This document shows, in pieces, positions 52,113-60,883 of a stretch of DNA of 64,000 bases. Position 1 is the first letter of the stretch; every line of letters starts with the position of its first letter. A program made the position numbers and the translations under genes. The notes beneath the pieces were generated by a model. The model searched no databases. It saw only the letters and a list, made by a program, of their open reading frames with translations, and was not told where the DNA came from. Source of the DNA: CAYVKM01 sp964452045 (GTDB lineage: Bacteria; Calditrichota; Calditrichia; RBG-13-44-9); contig CAYVKM010000006.1 of the NCBI GenBank assembly GCA_964452045.1, positions 1 to 64,000 on the forward strand, given 5' to 3'.

Positions 52113-53252
52113 TTAAGTACCATTCAAAAGTACATTTTCCCGGGTCTCCCTGAGCAAATTATCCACAATATATTTATAATCCCCGGGCCGCTTGAGGGTC
52201 CATTGTCTCTGTCGTAAATAACTGGGCCCTTTGCTCAGGATTTCCGGGATAACCATGAGGTATTCCCGGGCGGATTTATATTCCTTTTTGTCAGAAAACT
52301 TGAGGACTTCCTGGTAAAGCTCCATCAAACTTGTTTTGATACTAATGGTTTCTCCCTTAGTGCCGTTCAAAAATTCACCCTGAATGCCATACCTTGTGGC
52401 GCGCCATTTATTCTCCTCTAAAACCCAGCGGTCCATCCGGTGCATTTTCCCATTCCTTTCATACTCTTCGCCAAATTTAATTGCCAACAGGTAAACCAAC
52501 GCAGAAAGTGCCAGATTTTCCTTCAGGGTGGGCATGGCATCGCAGGCACGGACCTCGATGGTACCAAAGATCGGGTGTGGCCGGATATCCCACCAGATAT
52601 CACGAACCGTGTCAATGGATTTAGTTTTAATCAGGTTTTCTACCAGAGCGCTGTAGTTTTTCCAGTTTTTAAAGTAGTAGGGAATACCCGCGTTGGGCAG
52701 TTCCTCAAAAATTTTTATCCGGGTGGTCGCCAGACCAGTATCAAATCCGTTCCAGAAGGGGGAAGAAGCAGATAGTGCAATAAGATGAGGAAGATAATTC
52801 GTCATCCGGTTCATCACATAAATCACTTTGTCCGGATTGTCTATACTCACATGAACATGAAGGCCAAAAATGAGAAACTGCCTCACCGGCCAGCGGATAC
52901 GGTGCAGCAGGTTTTGATACCTTTCCAGATGAGTAATTTTTTGTTGCTGCCAGTTTGCAAAGGGATGGCAACCGGATATCAGGATATTGAGCTCATTTTC
53001 TTCCGCCACATCCTGAAGTTTATGCAGATTATTACTCAGGGAATCTTCCAGTTCCTTAAAAGTATGACAAACCGGGGTGTTTATTTCAATGGTGGAACTG
53101 AACAGTTCCGGTTTAAACAATACCTCACCGGAGAGTTCAGATAATATGACTCCTGCTCCCGGAACGAGTTCACCAGTTCTGGGACTGATGGTCTGAACTT
53201 CAAGTTCAACACCTATGGTATATCCTGGAGCTGCGTTAAATTTAATATACAT
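52113..53252 (-). CDS. GCS2-family carboxylate-amine ligase (YbdK-like glutamate-cysteine ligase)
   Basis: This 379-residue protein belongs to the GCS2/YbdK family of ATP-dependent carboxylate-amine ligases related to glutamate-cysteine ligase. Family marks are the N-terminal strand YTIGVELEVQT with metal-binding Glu, the FGLHVHVSI strand and the RPHPIFGTIEVRACDAMPT segment. Whether it makes gamma-glutamylcysteine or another amide is not known; YbdK proteins show only weak ligase activity. The ATG at 53252 is chosen because the GVELEV strand lies near residue 14 as in relatives; a TTG ten codons earlier is possible. Confidence 0.85.
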   Translation of the reverse strand: MYIKFNAAPGYTIGVELEVQTISPRTGELVPGAGVILSELSGEVLFKPELFSSTIEINTPVCHTFKELEDSLSNNLHKLQDVAEENELNILISGCHPFANWQQQKITHLERYQNLLHRIRWPVRQFLIFGLHVHVSIDNPDKVIYVMNRMTNYLPHLIALSASSPFWNGFDTGLATTRIKIFEELPNAGIPYYFKNWKNYSALVENLIKTKSIDTVRDIWWDIRPHPIFGTIEVRACDAMPTLKENLALSALVYLLAIKFGEEYERNGKMHRMDRWVLEENKWRATRYGIQGEFLNGTKGETISIKTSLMELYQEVLKFSDKKEYKSAREYLMVIPEILSKGPSYLRQRQWTLKRPGDYKYIVDNLLRETRENVLLNGT

Positions 53253-53343
53253 AATGAGAACAGTTGATGGTCCCTTGTCCAATTAAAAGGGGAGGTAATA
53301 ATAACAAAAATGGGGACTTGATGCAATTAAAATCGGGTCGCTG

Positions 53344-54372
53344 CTAATATTTTTTAAGTTTATCATCCACCATATTCATCATTATGGATTTTGCCCGGTT
53401 GGGTAGAAAGGCACTTTTAAATCCATCCATAATAATGGTTTTAATATCATCCAGATTTAGGTTTAAATATTTGGCTGCCAGAAAAAGTTCGTTGGTAATG
53501 GTGGTATCCGAAACCAAACGATTATCGGTATTTATGGTAATCCGCAGGCCATAATCATAATAAAATCGCAATGGATGTGTTTCAAAAGATTTTGCAGCAT
53601 GGGTTTGGATATTGCTGGTGAGGCAAATTTCCATCGGAATGCGGTGATCGTTCACATAATTTAACAGATCGCCATCCTCATAAAGCCTGGTGCCATGGCC
53701 GATCCGGTGGGCGCCGCAATAGTGAATCGCCTGATGGATGCTTTCCGGGCCGTAGGCTTCTCCGGCGTGGGCGGTGGAATTGATGTTGTTATTGCGAATG
53801 ATATAAAATGCTTCTTTGTGATCTTTGGCCGGATAATTTTCCTCCTGACCAGCCAAGTCAAACGCCACCACGCCCTGGTTTTTATAAGCCACAGCAAGTT
53901 CGGCCAGTTTCAGGGAAGTCTCCGGATTAATATTGCGCATGCCACAGATTATCACACCAGTCTTAATGTTGAATTTTTTTTCCGCTTCCTGAAGGCCCTC
54001 GATAACAGCATCCACGATGGTGGTCAGTTTTAATCCGCGGCGGGTATGCAAAATAGGGGAGTAGCGGACTTCCATGTACCAGGCATTTTCTTCTGCAGCA
54101 TCTTCTGCCAGCTCATATGCAATCCGGTAAAGTGCTTCCGGTTCTTGCATCACGGAAAGCGTTATGTCAAATCCCTGCAAATATTCGGCAAGGTTTTTAC
54201 AGTGCTTTCCGCTCATAACTGCCTGGCTTAATTTCTTGGAATCCGAACTGGGGAGGTTTACGTTCTGTTTTTTTGCAAGATCGATTAGTGTCTGAACCCG
54301 GAGGGATCCATCGAGATGTACATGTAAATCCGTTTTAGGAAATTCCTTTATCAGTTCCTTTGGCAGCTCCAA
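53344..54372 (-). CDS. add: Adenosine deaminase
   Basis: This enzyme deaminates adenosine (and deoxyadenosine) to inosine with a zinc-activated water. The 342-residue TIM barrel shows all zinc and catalytic elements: His17 and His19 in DLHVHLDGS, STAHAGEAYG (zinc His then catalytic Glu), RIGHGTRL and NTDNRLVSDTT with the catalytic Asp. The length is typical. It lies 36 bases after the TPR lipoprotein gene, itself downstream of an MTA/SAH-type deaminase, so two nucleoside deaminases share the transcription unit. Confidence 0.94.
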   Translation of the reverse strand: MELPKELIKEFPKTDLHVHLDGSLRVQTLIDLAKKQNVNLPSSDSKKLSQAVMSGKHCKNLAEYLQGFDITLSVMQEPEALYRIAYELAEDAAEENAWYMEVRYSPILHTRRGLKLTTIVDAVIEGLQEAEKKFNIKTGVIICGMRNINPETSLKLAELAVAYKNQGVVAFDLAGQEENYPAKDHKEAFYIIRNNNINSTAHAGEAYGPESIHQAIHYCGAHRIGHGTRLYEDGDLLNYVNDHRIPMEICLTSNIQTHAAKSFETHPLRFYYDYGLRITINTDNRLVSDTTITNELFLAAKYLNLNLDDIKTIIMDGFKSAFLPNRAKSIMMNMVDDKLKKY

Positions 54373-54408
54373 ATTTCACCTCATTTTAAAAAGGCAAATG
54401 ACGATCTC

Positions 54409-55197
54409 CTATTTTAGTTCCATCTCCTGGTCAACAGTAGTATCCGGTGGGGCAACCTTCATGGTATCGGCCTTAACGGGAGGCGTAACCATCTCTTCCT
54501 CATTTTCAGTCTGGGTTGGAGTGGGTACCGGTTTTGCCATTTCCTGCTTGATGCTTTCCAGGGTGGCCTCGCCACCTTGCCGTAGTTCATCGATTCGCTG
54601 GGATGCCTTATCTGCCCATTCGGTGCTGGGATAATTGTATACCGTTGCCTGGTACGCCAGCGCTGCATCTTTGTATTGGGCCATGTTCAGGTTTAATTCT
54701 CCGATCTTGAACTGGGCAAACGACTTTGCCTTGATATCATCGCTGTTGGGGTAATTGATTGCTTTTTGATAATAATCGATGGCTTTTCGGTAATCCTGTT
54801 CCTCATTGGAAAGACCTACCACTGTGGAAATACCGGCATTCACTTCGTAATATTTGGCCATCTGGTTAAATATTTCCGGAACCCGGGTGGGAACCATATT
54901 TTCCCGGATAAGGGTATACATCAAATCCATACCCGTCTCGAAATTACCCAGGTCATTGTAACATTTTGCCATACCCAGCACAGCATCGATGTATTCCCGG
55001 CTGGTGGGATACCGGCCATAAATGATGTCATACGCTTCCAGGGCTTTGTCTACATTACCAGCAGTATAGAATTCATTGGCTTTTGTCAGCAATTCTGCTG
55101 GCGCTAATCCTTCCATCGGTCTTACTGCTGCCTGTTTTTTCCCGCAACTTAAGAAAACCAGCAAAACGAAACCCAAGACTGTGATAAATCTGGTCAT
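54409..55197 (-). CDS. TPR lipoprotein (BamD/YbgF-like)
   Basis: This 262-residue predicted lipoprotein has lipobox VFLSC and mature start CGKKQAA. Several tetratricopeptide repeats follow (ELLTKANEFYTAGNVDKALEAYDIIYGRYP; AVLGMAKCYNDLGNFETGMDL; YKDAALAYQATVYNYPSTEWADKA), closing with an acidic, Pro/Thr-rich tail. The layout resembles BamD or YbgF/CpoB-type envelope TPR proteins, though the BamD core is not convincing. The ATG at 55197 with AAGGAGG six bases upstream is chosen; a longer open frame would overlap the deaminase gene. Its position between two deaminase genes is unexplained. Confidence 0.8.
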   Translation of the reverse strand: MTRFITVLGFVLLVFLSCGKKQAAVRPMEGLAPAELLTKANEFYTAGNVDKALEAYDIIYGRYPTSREYIDAVLGMAKCYNDLGNFETGMDLMYTLIRENMVPTRVPEIFNQMAKYYEVNAGISTVVGLSNEEQDYRKAIDYYQKAINYPNSDDIKAKSFAQFKIGELNLNMAQYKDAALAYQATVYNYPSTEWADKASQRIDELRQGGEATLESIKQEMAKPVPTPTQTENEEEMVTPPVKADTMKVAPPDTTVDQEMELK

Positions 55198-55228
55198 ACC
55201 AAACCTCCTTAAGGGTACTGAATTAATT

Positions 55229-56533
55229 TTATTGTCGTTGAAATAAATTTTGAATTTCCTTCCAGGCATTTTCTTTTATTTTATCTAGTGAGTAATTTTT
55301 AAGTGTCTGATCGTATACCACCCATTTCCCGTCTATCATAACATGCCGGACATCCGTAGGCCAGGCCGAATAGACAATTTGAGCATATATATCATCGGCC
55401 GGGATACTGTGAACTTTATTGAGATTGAGAACGATAAGATCTGCTTTCTTGCCCTTTTCCAGACTGCCAATACGATCCTCCATGCCCAGGGTTTTGGCCC
55501 CGTTTATCGTTGCCATATCAAAGATCTGAGCAGCGGTGGTGGAAGTGACACCCATCTGAGGTTTCTGGATCAGGGATGCCAGCCGCATCTCCTGAAAGAT
55601 ATCTAGGTTATTGTTGCAGGGCGCCCCATCGGACCCCAGACTTACATTGATCTTCCGGGACAGGAATTTTGGAACCGGCGCAATCCCCGATCCGAGTTTT
55701 AAATTGGCGGTGGGGCAGTGCAGAACATTAATGTTATAATCACTCAGCATATTTATTTCGTCGTTTGAAACCCACACGCAATGGGCCAGACAGAGTCTTG
55801 GCGAAGCCAATCCCCGCTGGACAAAAAATTCCACATTGGAATAACCAGTGCTTTCTTTGACCAGCTGCCATTCTTTATTGTTCTCGGAGGAATGCGTATG
55901 AATGATCAGTTCAGATTTCTCTGATAACTCTTTTACCGCTGCCCATAGTTTCTTACTGCAGGATGGTACAAAACGCGGGGCCAGGGCATAACCGATCCGG
56001 CCATGATCCCAACCATTCCATTTATCGATGTATTTTTCCGTTTCTTTGAGAACTTCCGCAGTATCTTGTTTGTAGGGCTGATCTCCGGTATCCATCATCA
56101 CCTGACCGCTGAGTCCGCGAATGCCACTGGTGGCCATCTCCTCAAAAATGACGTCCTGAAATTTACCATTTCCCATATCCAGAATGCTGGTAACCCCTCC
56201 CAGCATAATTTCCGCCAGTCCCAGTTGAGCAGAAGCTCTGAGCGAAGCTTCATTATGGGCCATTTCCATCGGCCAGATCCGCTTTTCCAGCCAATCCAGA
56301 AGCTCCATATCATCCGCCAGATTGCGGAAGAGCGTCTGGCACAGGTGAATGTGGGATTGGATAAAACCGGGTGAGATTACCAGACCGGAAAAATCGTATG
56401 TCTGGTGTTGATCCGGTTCAATGTTTTGGGAAATTTCCTTGATGATATCATTTTCAATCAGGAGGTCTGCTTCCAGTATTTCCCGTTTGCTGTTCTGCGT
56501 AATGATTAGACCGTTCTGTAATAATATTCCCAT
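55229..56533 (-). CDS. mtaD: 5-methylthioadenosine/S-adenosylhomocysteine deaminase-type amidohydrolase
   Basis: This 434-residue amidohydrolase of the MtaD/TrzA group probably deaminates MTA, SAH or adenosine in methyl-cycle salvage. Metal and catalytic residues are present: His61 and His63 in IQSHIHLCQT, HTHSSENN, CLAHCVWV and SLGSDGAPCNNN with the catalytic Asp. The C-terminal IGSLEKGKKADLIVL strand is typical. ATG at 56533 is preferred to a TTG 33 bases earlier. Members of this group have varied substrates (guanine, chlorohydrolases), so the substrate is inferred from the adenosine deaminase downstream. Confidence 0.85.
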   Translation of the reverse strand: MGILLQNGLIITQNSKREILEADLLIENDIIKEISQNIEPDQHQTYDFSGLVISPGFIQSHIHLCQTLFRNLADDMELLDWLEKRIWPMEMAHNEASLRASAQLGLAEIMLGGVTSILDMGNGKFQDVIFEEMATSGIRGLSGQVMMDTGDQPYKQDTAEVLKETEKYIDKWNGWDHGRIGYALAPRFVPSCSKKLWAAVKELSEKSELIIHTHSSENNKEWQLVKESTGYSNVEFFVQRGLASPRLCLAHCVWVSNDEINMLSDYNINVLHCPTANLKLGSGIAPVPKFLSRKINVSLGSDGAPCNNNLDIFQEMRLASLIQKPQMGVTSTTAAQIFDMATINGAKTLGMEDRIGSLEKGKKADLIVLNLNKVHSIPADDIYAQIVYSAWPTDVRHVMIDGKWVVYDQTLKNYSLDKIKENAWKEIQNLFQRQ

Positions 56534-56636
56534 TGAACCGTTATCTTTCAAACTCAATTGAATCAAATATAAGTGACCAAATAAAACTGATCAAGAAAAA
56601 TTACCCGGCGTTAATTTTCCGACTGCAATCTGCCTT

Positions 56637-57146
56637 TCAGGGATAATTGGCAATAAATTGTCCCGGATTGAAATAGCGGTGGTTGAACAGGATCAGCGGC
56701 TGCACATCCGGATTAAATTCGGTACTGACGATTTCCCCGACAAACAGGGTATGATCTCCGGCGGTGATATGGTTCACCAGCTTGCATTCCAGGACTGCCC
56801 GGCACTCATCCATTACCGGAGCATTAATCTTTTCTCCCTTGCGTTTTAACCGGCTGAACGGAGCCAGATCCCATTTGTTTGTTTTCCTGCCTGATATCGT
56901 CCCTGCCACAGTGGCTAATTCCTGCTGCAGGTTGGAGAGGACGAGGATGGCAAACTCGCCGGAGGACAGAATCAGATCATGCGAAAATCTTTTCGGGCTT
57001 ACCGCTACCATCAATAAGGGTGGGTCGGAAGAAACGGCCGATACCCAGGCCATGGTAGCGATATTTTCTTTCTTTCCGTCAGAACAGGATATCAAGGTAA
57101 CCGGGTGAACCAAATGTCTGGAATATGATCTTAAGTGTTGACTCAT
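56637..57146 (-). CDS. Flavin reductase-family FMN-binding protein
   Basis: This 169-residue protein matches the flavin reductase (DIM6/NTAB, HpaC-like) family, small split-barrel flavoproteins that reduce flavin with NAD(P)H or bind FMN. The family pattern is HPVTLISCSDGKKENIATMAWVSAVSSDPPLLMVAV, SPKRFSHDLI and GDHTLFVGEI. Start at 57146 with AAAGAGG 6 bases upstream. It lies upstream of the deaminase group with an interval of about 100 bases, and a monooxygenase partner is not seen, so the substrate pathway is unknown. Confidence 0.88.
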   Translation of the reverse strand: MSQHLRSYSRHLVHPVTLISCSDGKKENIATMAWVSAVSSDPPLLMVAVSPKRFSHDLILSSGEFAILVLSNLQQELATVAGTISGRKTNKWDLAPFSRLKRKGEKINAPVMDECRAVLECKLVNHITAGDHTLFVGEIVSTEFNPDVQPLILFNHRYFNPGQFIANYP

Positions 57147-57313
57147 CGAAAACCTCTTTAACAATTTTGGCAACCAACTTTCATTTTTTTACTGGAATTT
57201 TCAGATTTAATATACAACGATTTTCCTGGTGATAAAAATGACTTTCTCCAAACAGTACTTCACGATTAATGAGATTTACTTTCGGTTTTCCAAAAATTGA
57301 TGCGCAAAACGAC

Positions 57314-57344
57314 TTGCTCGTATTTCTTTTTATACATAAATTTG
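57314..57344 (+). promoter_or_regulatory. Promoter of the gap gene
   Basis: TTGCTC (57314-57319), 17 bases, then TAAATT (57337-57342). The same bases also read as a Bacteroidota-type pair, TTG plus TAAATTTG (TAnnTTTG at -7) with a 20-base interval, so which sigma-type consensus applies is open. It lies about 97 bases before the gap ATG. Confidence 0.45.
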
Positions 57345-57440
57345 ACGCCTTATGGTCTGGGGGAACATCGGCCGGATTTCATCATTAGTGTAGGTGTGAA
57401 TGAATGATTGATCAAAAAATAAACATGACAGGAGGAAATT

Positions 57441-58442
57441 ATGGCACTGAAGGTTGCAATTAACGGATTCGGACGAATTGGTCGTTTGGTTTTTAAGGCA
57501 CTGCAGAATGATAAGAATGTGGATATTGTTGCGATCAACGATTTGACCGATACCAAGACACTGGTACATCTATTGAAGTACGATTCGGTACATGGTAAGT
57601 ATCCGGTCCCGGTAAAGGCGGAAGGTGAATATCTGGTTGCCGGAACCCGCAAGGTAAAAGTTCTTGCTGAGAAGGACCCCAGCAAATTACCCTGGAAAGC
57701 AATGAAGGTGGATGCAGTGGTAGAATCCACTGGCGTTTTCCGGAACAAAGAAAAGTTGAGTATGCATATTACCGCTGGTGCAAAGAAAGTGATTCTCACT
57801 GCCCCGGCCAAAGATGAACTGGATAATACGGTGGTGATGGGTGTGAACGATAATACCCTGAAACCCACCCATAACATCGTTTCCAATGCCAGCTGTACCA
57901 CCAACTGTCTGGCCCCGGTCGCCAAAGTGCTGCACGAAAGTTTCGGGATTAAACGCGGCTGGATGACCACCATTCACGCCTATACCAATGATCAGCAAAT
58001 TTTGGATTTACCACACAAGGATCTGCGCCGTGCCCGGGCTGCTGCCGCTAATATCATTCCAACCACGACCGGTGCAGCCAAAGCTACCGGACTGGTTATT
58101 CCTTCACTAAAGGGTAAGTTGGATGGCATTGCCGTGCGGGTGCCCGTAAGTGATGGTTCTCTGGTGGACCTGGTGGTGGAGCTGGAAAAAAATACCACCG
58201 CCGAGGAAATTAATGCGGCCATGAAAAAGGCATCCCAGGGCAGTCTGAAGGGCATTCTGGAGTATTGCGAAGATCCTGTTGTTTCCCAGGATATCGTGGA
58301 TAATAACCACAGCAGTATCTACGATTCGCTCTCTACCCGGGTGATGGATGGCAATTTTGTGAAGGTGATCTCCTGGTATGACAACGAGTGGGGTTATTCC
58401 TTGCGGACTGTGGATATAATGAAGAAGATGATGTCTTTATAA
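57441..58442 (+). CDS. gap: Glyceraldehyde-3-phosphate dehydrogenase, type I
   Basis: GAPDH oxidises glyceraldehyde 3-phosphate to 1,3-bisphosphoglycerate with NAD in glycolysis. The 333-residue protein has the NAD-binding GFGRIGRL, catalytic Cys152 in SNASCTTNCLAPV, the partner His in TTIHAYTNDQ and the phosphate-site SDGSLVDL. A GGAGG-type ribosome site lies just upstream. It is the first of a gap-pgk-tpiA run; an attenuator-like hairpin terminator lies between it and pgk. Confidence 0.98.
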   Translation: MALKVAINGFGRIGRLVFKALQNDKNVDIVAINDLTDTKTLVHLLKYDSVHGKYPVPVKAEGEYLVAGTRKVKVLAEKDPSKLPWKAMKVDAVVESTGVFRNKEKLSMHITAGAKKVILTAPAKDELDNTVVMGVNDNTLKPTHNIVSNASCTTNCLAPVAKVLHESFGIKRGWMTTIHAYTNDQQILDLPHKDLRRARAAAANIIPTTTGAAKATGLVIPSLKGKLDGIAVRVPVSDGSLVDLVVELEKNTTAEEINAAMKKASQGSLKGILEYCEDPVVSQDIVDNNHSSIYDSLSTRVMDGNFVKVISWYDNEWGYSLRTVDIMKKMMSL

Positions 58443-58453
58443 AATGAAACTAG

Positions 58454-58486
58454 ATTCCCCTGCAGGTACCTGCGGGGGAATTTTTT
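58454..58486 (+). terminator. Terminator/attenuator between gap and pgk
   Basis: The long GC stem ATTCCCCTGCAG/CTGCGGGGGAAT (one G-U pair, 4-base loop) is followed by six T. It sits inside the glycolytic run, so it probably reduces transcription of pgk and tpiA relative to gap instead of ending the unit. Confidence 0.85.
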
Positions 58487-58510
58487 ATCGAGAATCAGGA
58501 GTTTGTTAAA

Positions 58511-59707
58511 ATGGCAAAATTATCAATTGACGATTTAACCTTAAAAGGTAAAAATGTTCTGGTTCGGGTGGATTTTAACGTGCCGCTGGATGATCGGCAG
58601 CAGGTTACCGATGACTTCCGGATCCGGTCTGCACTGCCTACCATCAACAAAATTACCAAAGACGGTGGCCGGGTTATCTTATGCTCTCACCTGGGCAGAC
58701 CCAAAGGACAAAAGATCCCCGAGATGAGCCTGAAGCCGGTGGCAAAAAAACTGGGAGAACTGCTGGAAAAACCGGTACAGTTTGCTGGGGATTGTATTGG
58801 TCCGGAGGTGCTGGTAAAAAAGAAGGCACTAAAGGACGGGGATGTGTTGCTGCTGGAAAATCTTCGCTTTCATAAGTCAGAAACCGATAACGATCCAGAG
58901 TTCTCCGAAGCGCTCAGCCAGGGATGTGATCTTTATGTGAACGATGCCTTTGGTTCGGCCCATCGCGCCCATGCATCCACCGAGGGCGTTACCAAATTCT
59001 TTAAACAGTCTGCGGCTGGTTACCTGATGCAGAAGGAAGTGGAGTATCTGGGAAAGGCGGTCGAAGATCCCAAACGGCCGTTTGTCACCATACTGGGTGG
59101 TGCTAAAATCTCCGGTAAGATCGATGTGATCAGCAATCTGATGAACAAGGCCGATTATCTGATAATTGGGGGCGGGATGATTTTTACCTTTTATAAAGCC
59201 CAGGGTAAAGAGATTGGTAAATCGCTGCTGGAAGAGGACCGGCTGGATATGGCCAAAGAGCTGCTGGATAAATTTAAATCCAGTAAATGCAAGCTGGTAT
59301 TGCCGGAAGATGTACTGATTGCCGATAAATTTGAAACTGGTGCCAAAACAAAAACGGTGAACGTGGATCAGATTCCGGCTGATTGGCAGGGTGTGGATAT
59401 CGGTCCGAAAACTGTGAAAAAATTTGAAGAGATCCTGGATAAGGCCGCCACGGTTTTATGGAACGGACCCATGGGTGTCTTCGAAATACCTGAATTTGCC
59501 AAAGGCACGGAAGAGATTGCCCGCTATCTGGCCAAGATTACCGGGAAAGGAGCGATCACTGTAGTGGGTGGCGGAGATTCTGCCGCTGCAGTAAAGAAAT
59601 TTAATTTGAGCGATAAATTGAGTCACGTCTCAACCGGCGGTGGTGCTTCGCTGGAATTCCTGGAAGGAAAAGTACTGCCGGGTGTGGCTGCGCTGACCGA
59701 TAAATAA
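58511..59707 (+). CDS. pgk: Phosphoglycerate kinase
   Basis: PGK transfers phosphate from 1,3-bisphosphoglycerate to ADP. The 398-residue protein shows RVDFNVPLDD, CSHLGRPKG, the substrate-site NDAFGSAHRAHAS and the hinge/nucleotide motifs ILGGAKISGKI, NGPMGVFE and VGGGDSAAAV. An AGGAG ribosome site lies 9 bases before the ATG. It is the second gene of the glycolytic run, 96 bases before tpiA. Confidence 0.98.
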   Translation: MAKLSIDDLTLKGKNVLVRVDFNVPLDDRQQVTDDFRIRSALPTINKITKDGGRVILCSHLGRPKGQKIPEMSLKPVAKKLGELLEKPVQFAGDCIGPEVLVKKKALKDGDVLLLENLRFHKSETDNDPEFSEALSQGCDLYVNDAFGSAHRAHASTEGVTKFFKQSAAGYLMQKEVEYLGKAVEDPKRPFVTILGGAKISGKIDVISNLMNKADYLIIGGGMIFTFYKAQGKEIGKSLLEEDRLDMAKELLDKFKSSKCKLVLPEDVLIADKFETGAKTKTVNVDQIPADWQGVDIGPKTVKKFEEILDKAATVLWNGPMGVFEIPEFAKGTEEIARYLAKITGKGAITVVGGGDSAAAVKKFNLSDKLSHVSTGGGASLEFLEGKVLPGVAALTDK

Positions 59708-59803
59708 CCCTGTTGCGGATATTATTTGCTTTGTTTAATTTTTGCAAAAAATGTCGAATATGTAGGCTGATCATCAGAAGTTGATAAGCATAAGGAGTGT
59801 AAA

Positions 59804-60574
59804 ATGCCCAAAAAAATAATCGCTGGTAACTGGAAGATGTTCAAAACCAATCCGGAGGCAGTACGACTGGTCAAACAGCTGAACCAGAAACTGAAGAAGA
59901 GCCCGGCGAAAAAAAGCAGCGTGGTTATTTTCCCGCCTTTTACTGCCCTTTCAAAAGTTTCGGATGAGTTGAAGGGCAGCAAGATTGAAACCGGTGCGCA
60001 AAATCTGTTTTGGGAGGATGAAGGTGCCTACACCGGCGAAGTTTCCGCGAAAATGATCAAGAGTACCGGAGCCAAATGGGTGATTGTCGGGCACAGCGAG
60101 CGGCGGCAGTACTTCAAGGAAGAGGAAAAAGTGATCAACCGTAAGATCAAAATCGTCTTGATGAATAAACTGAAGGTAATCTTCTGTGTGGGCGAGACCC
60201 TGGAAATGCGCGAGCAAAATCTGACCAAGGATATCGTGATTAATCAGGTGGAATGGGGACTGAAGGGATTGCTCTCAGAGCATCTGAAGAACCTGGTGAT
60301 TGCCTACGAACCGGTCTGGGCCATCGGCACCGGCAAAACCGCCACCCCCAAGCAGGCCCAGGAAATCCATGCCCTGATCCGGGATATTCTGGTACCGTTG
60401 TTTAATGAAAAGACTTCCCGGAATATGACTATTCTTTATGGGGGAAGCGTGAAACCCAATAATGCCGCCGGCTTGTTTGCCCAGAAAGATATCGACGGTG
60501 CGCTGGTGGGTGGTGCCTGCCTCAAGGCGGACAGTTTTTACAGGATTATCAAAGCAGGTGAGAAGGCATTCTAA
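59804..60574 (+). CDS. tpiA: Triosephosphate isomerase
   Basis: TIM interconverts dihydroxyacetone phosphate and glyceraldehyde 3-phosphate. The 256-residue barrel has GNWKM with the substrate Lys, the catalytic His in VGHSERR, the catalytic Glu in AYEPVWAIGTG with the mobile loop, and the phosphate-binding GGSVKPNNA and GALVGGACL. An AGGAG ribosome site precedes it. It ends the glycolytic run at a terminator. Confidence 0.98.
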   Translation: MPKKIIAGNWKMFKTNPEAVRLVKQLNQKLKKSPAKKSSVVIFPPFTALSKVSDELKGSKIETGAQNLFWEDEGAYTGEVSAKMIKSTGAKWVIVGHSERRQYFKEEEKVINRKIKIVLMNKLKVIFCVGETLEMREQNLTKDIVINQVEWGLKGLLSEHLKNLVIAYEPVWAIGTGKTATPKQAQEIHALIRDILVPLFNEKTSRNMTILYGGSVKPNNAAGLFAQKDIDGALVGGACLKADSFYRIIKAGEKAF

Positions 60575-60600
60575 ATTATAATTGCTCGAGAGATTTTTAC

Positions 60601-60635
60601 GACCCCTTTTGCCGGAAGGTGAGAGGGGTTTTTTA
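60601..60635 (+). terminator. Terminator after tpiA
   Basis: Arms ACCCCT (60602-60607) and AGGGGT (60624-60629) enclose a 16-base loop and lead into a run of T. The stem is shorter than in the other terminators of the window. Confidence 0.65.
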
Positions 60636-60714
60636 TTTAGCACGAATCAAATAATCTCAAGCCAATCGCCACTAAATATTATTATATCCGGAATTTTTAA
60701 GGCATCATTTTTTC

Positions 60715-60743
60715 TTGACAAAAATAGTTTCATTTTGTATTTT
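60715..60743 (+). promoter_or_regulatory. Sigma70-like promoter of the secreted propeller gene
   Basis: A perfect TTGACA (60715-60720) and TATTTT (60738-60743) have a 17-base spacer, leaving a leader of about 135 bases before the ATG. The rest of the 309-base gap after tpiA holds only the terminator. Confidence 0.6.
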
Positions 60744-60883
60744 ATTTTGTATACGAATTCACATATAACCTTTCGGTGGGGAATTGAATGATGCTTTCTT
60801 CTTTTTTCCCGGAAATATTTTCCGAGGGAATATTACAAACAATTATATTACACTAAAGTTTGAAATTTCTAGGGGGGAATAGA

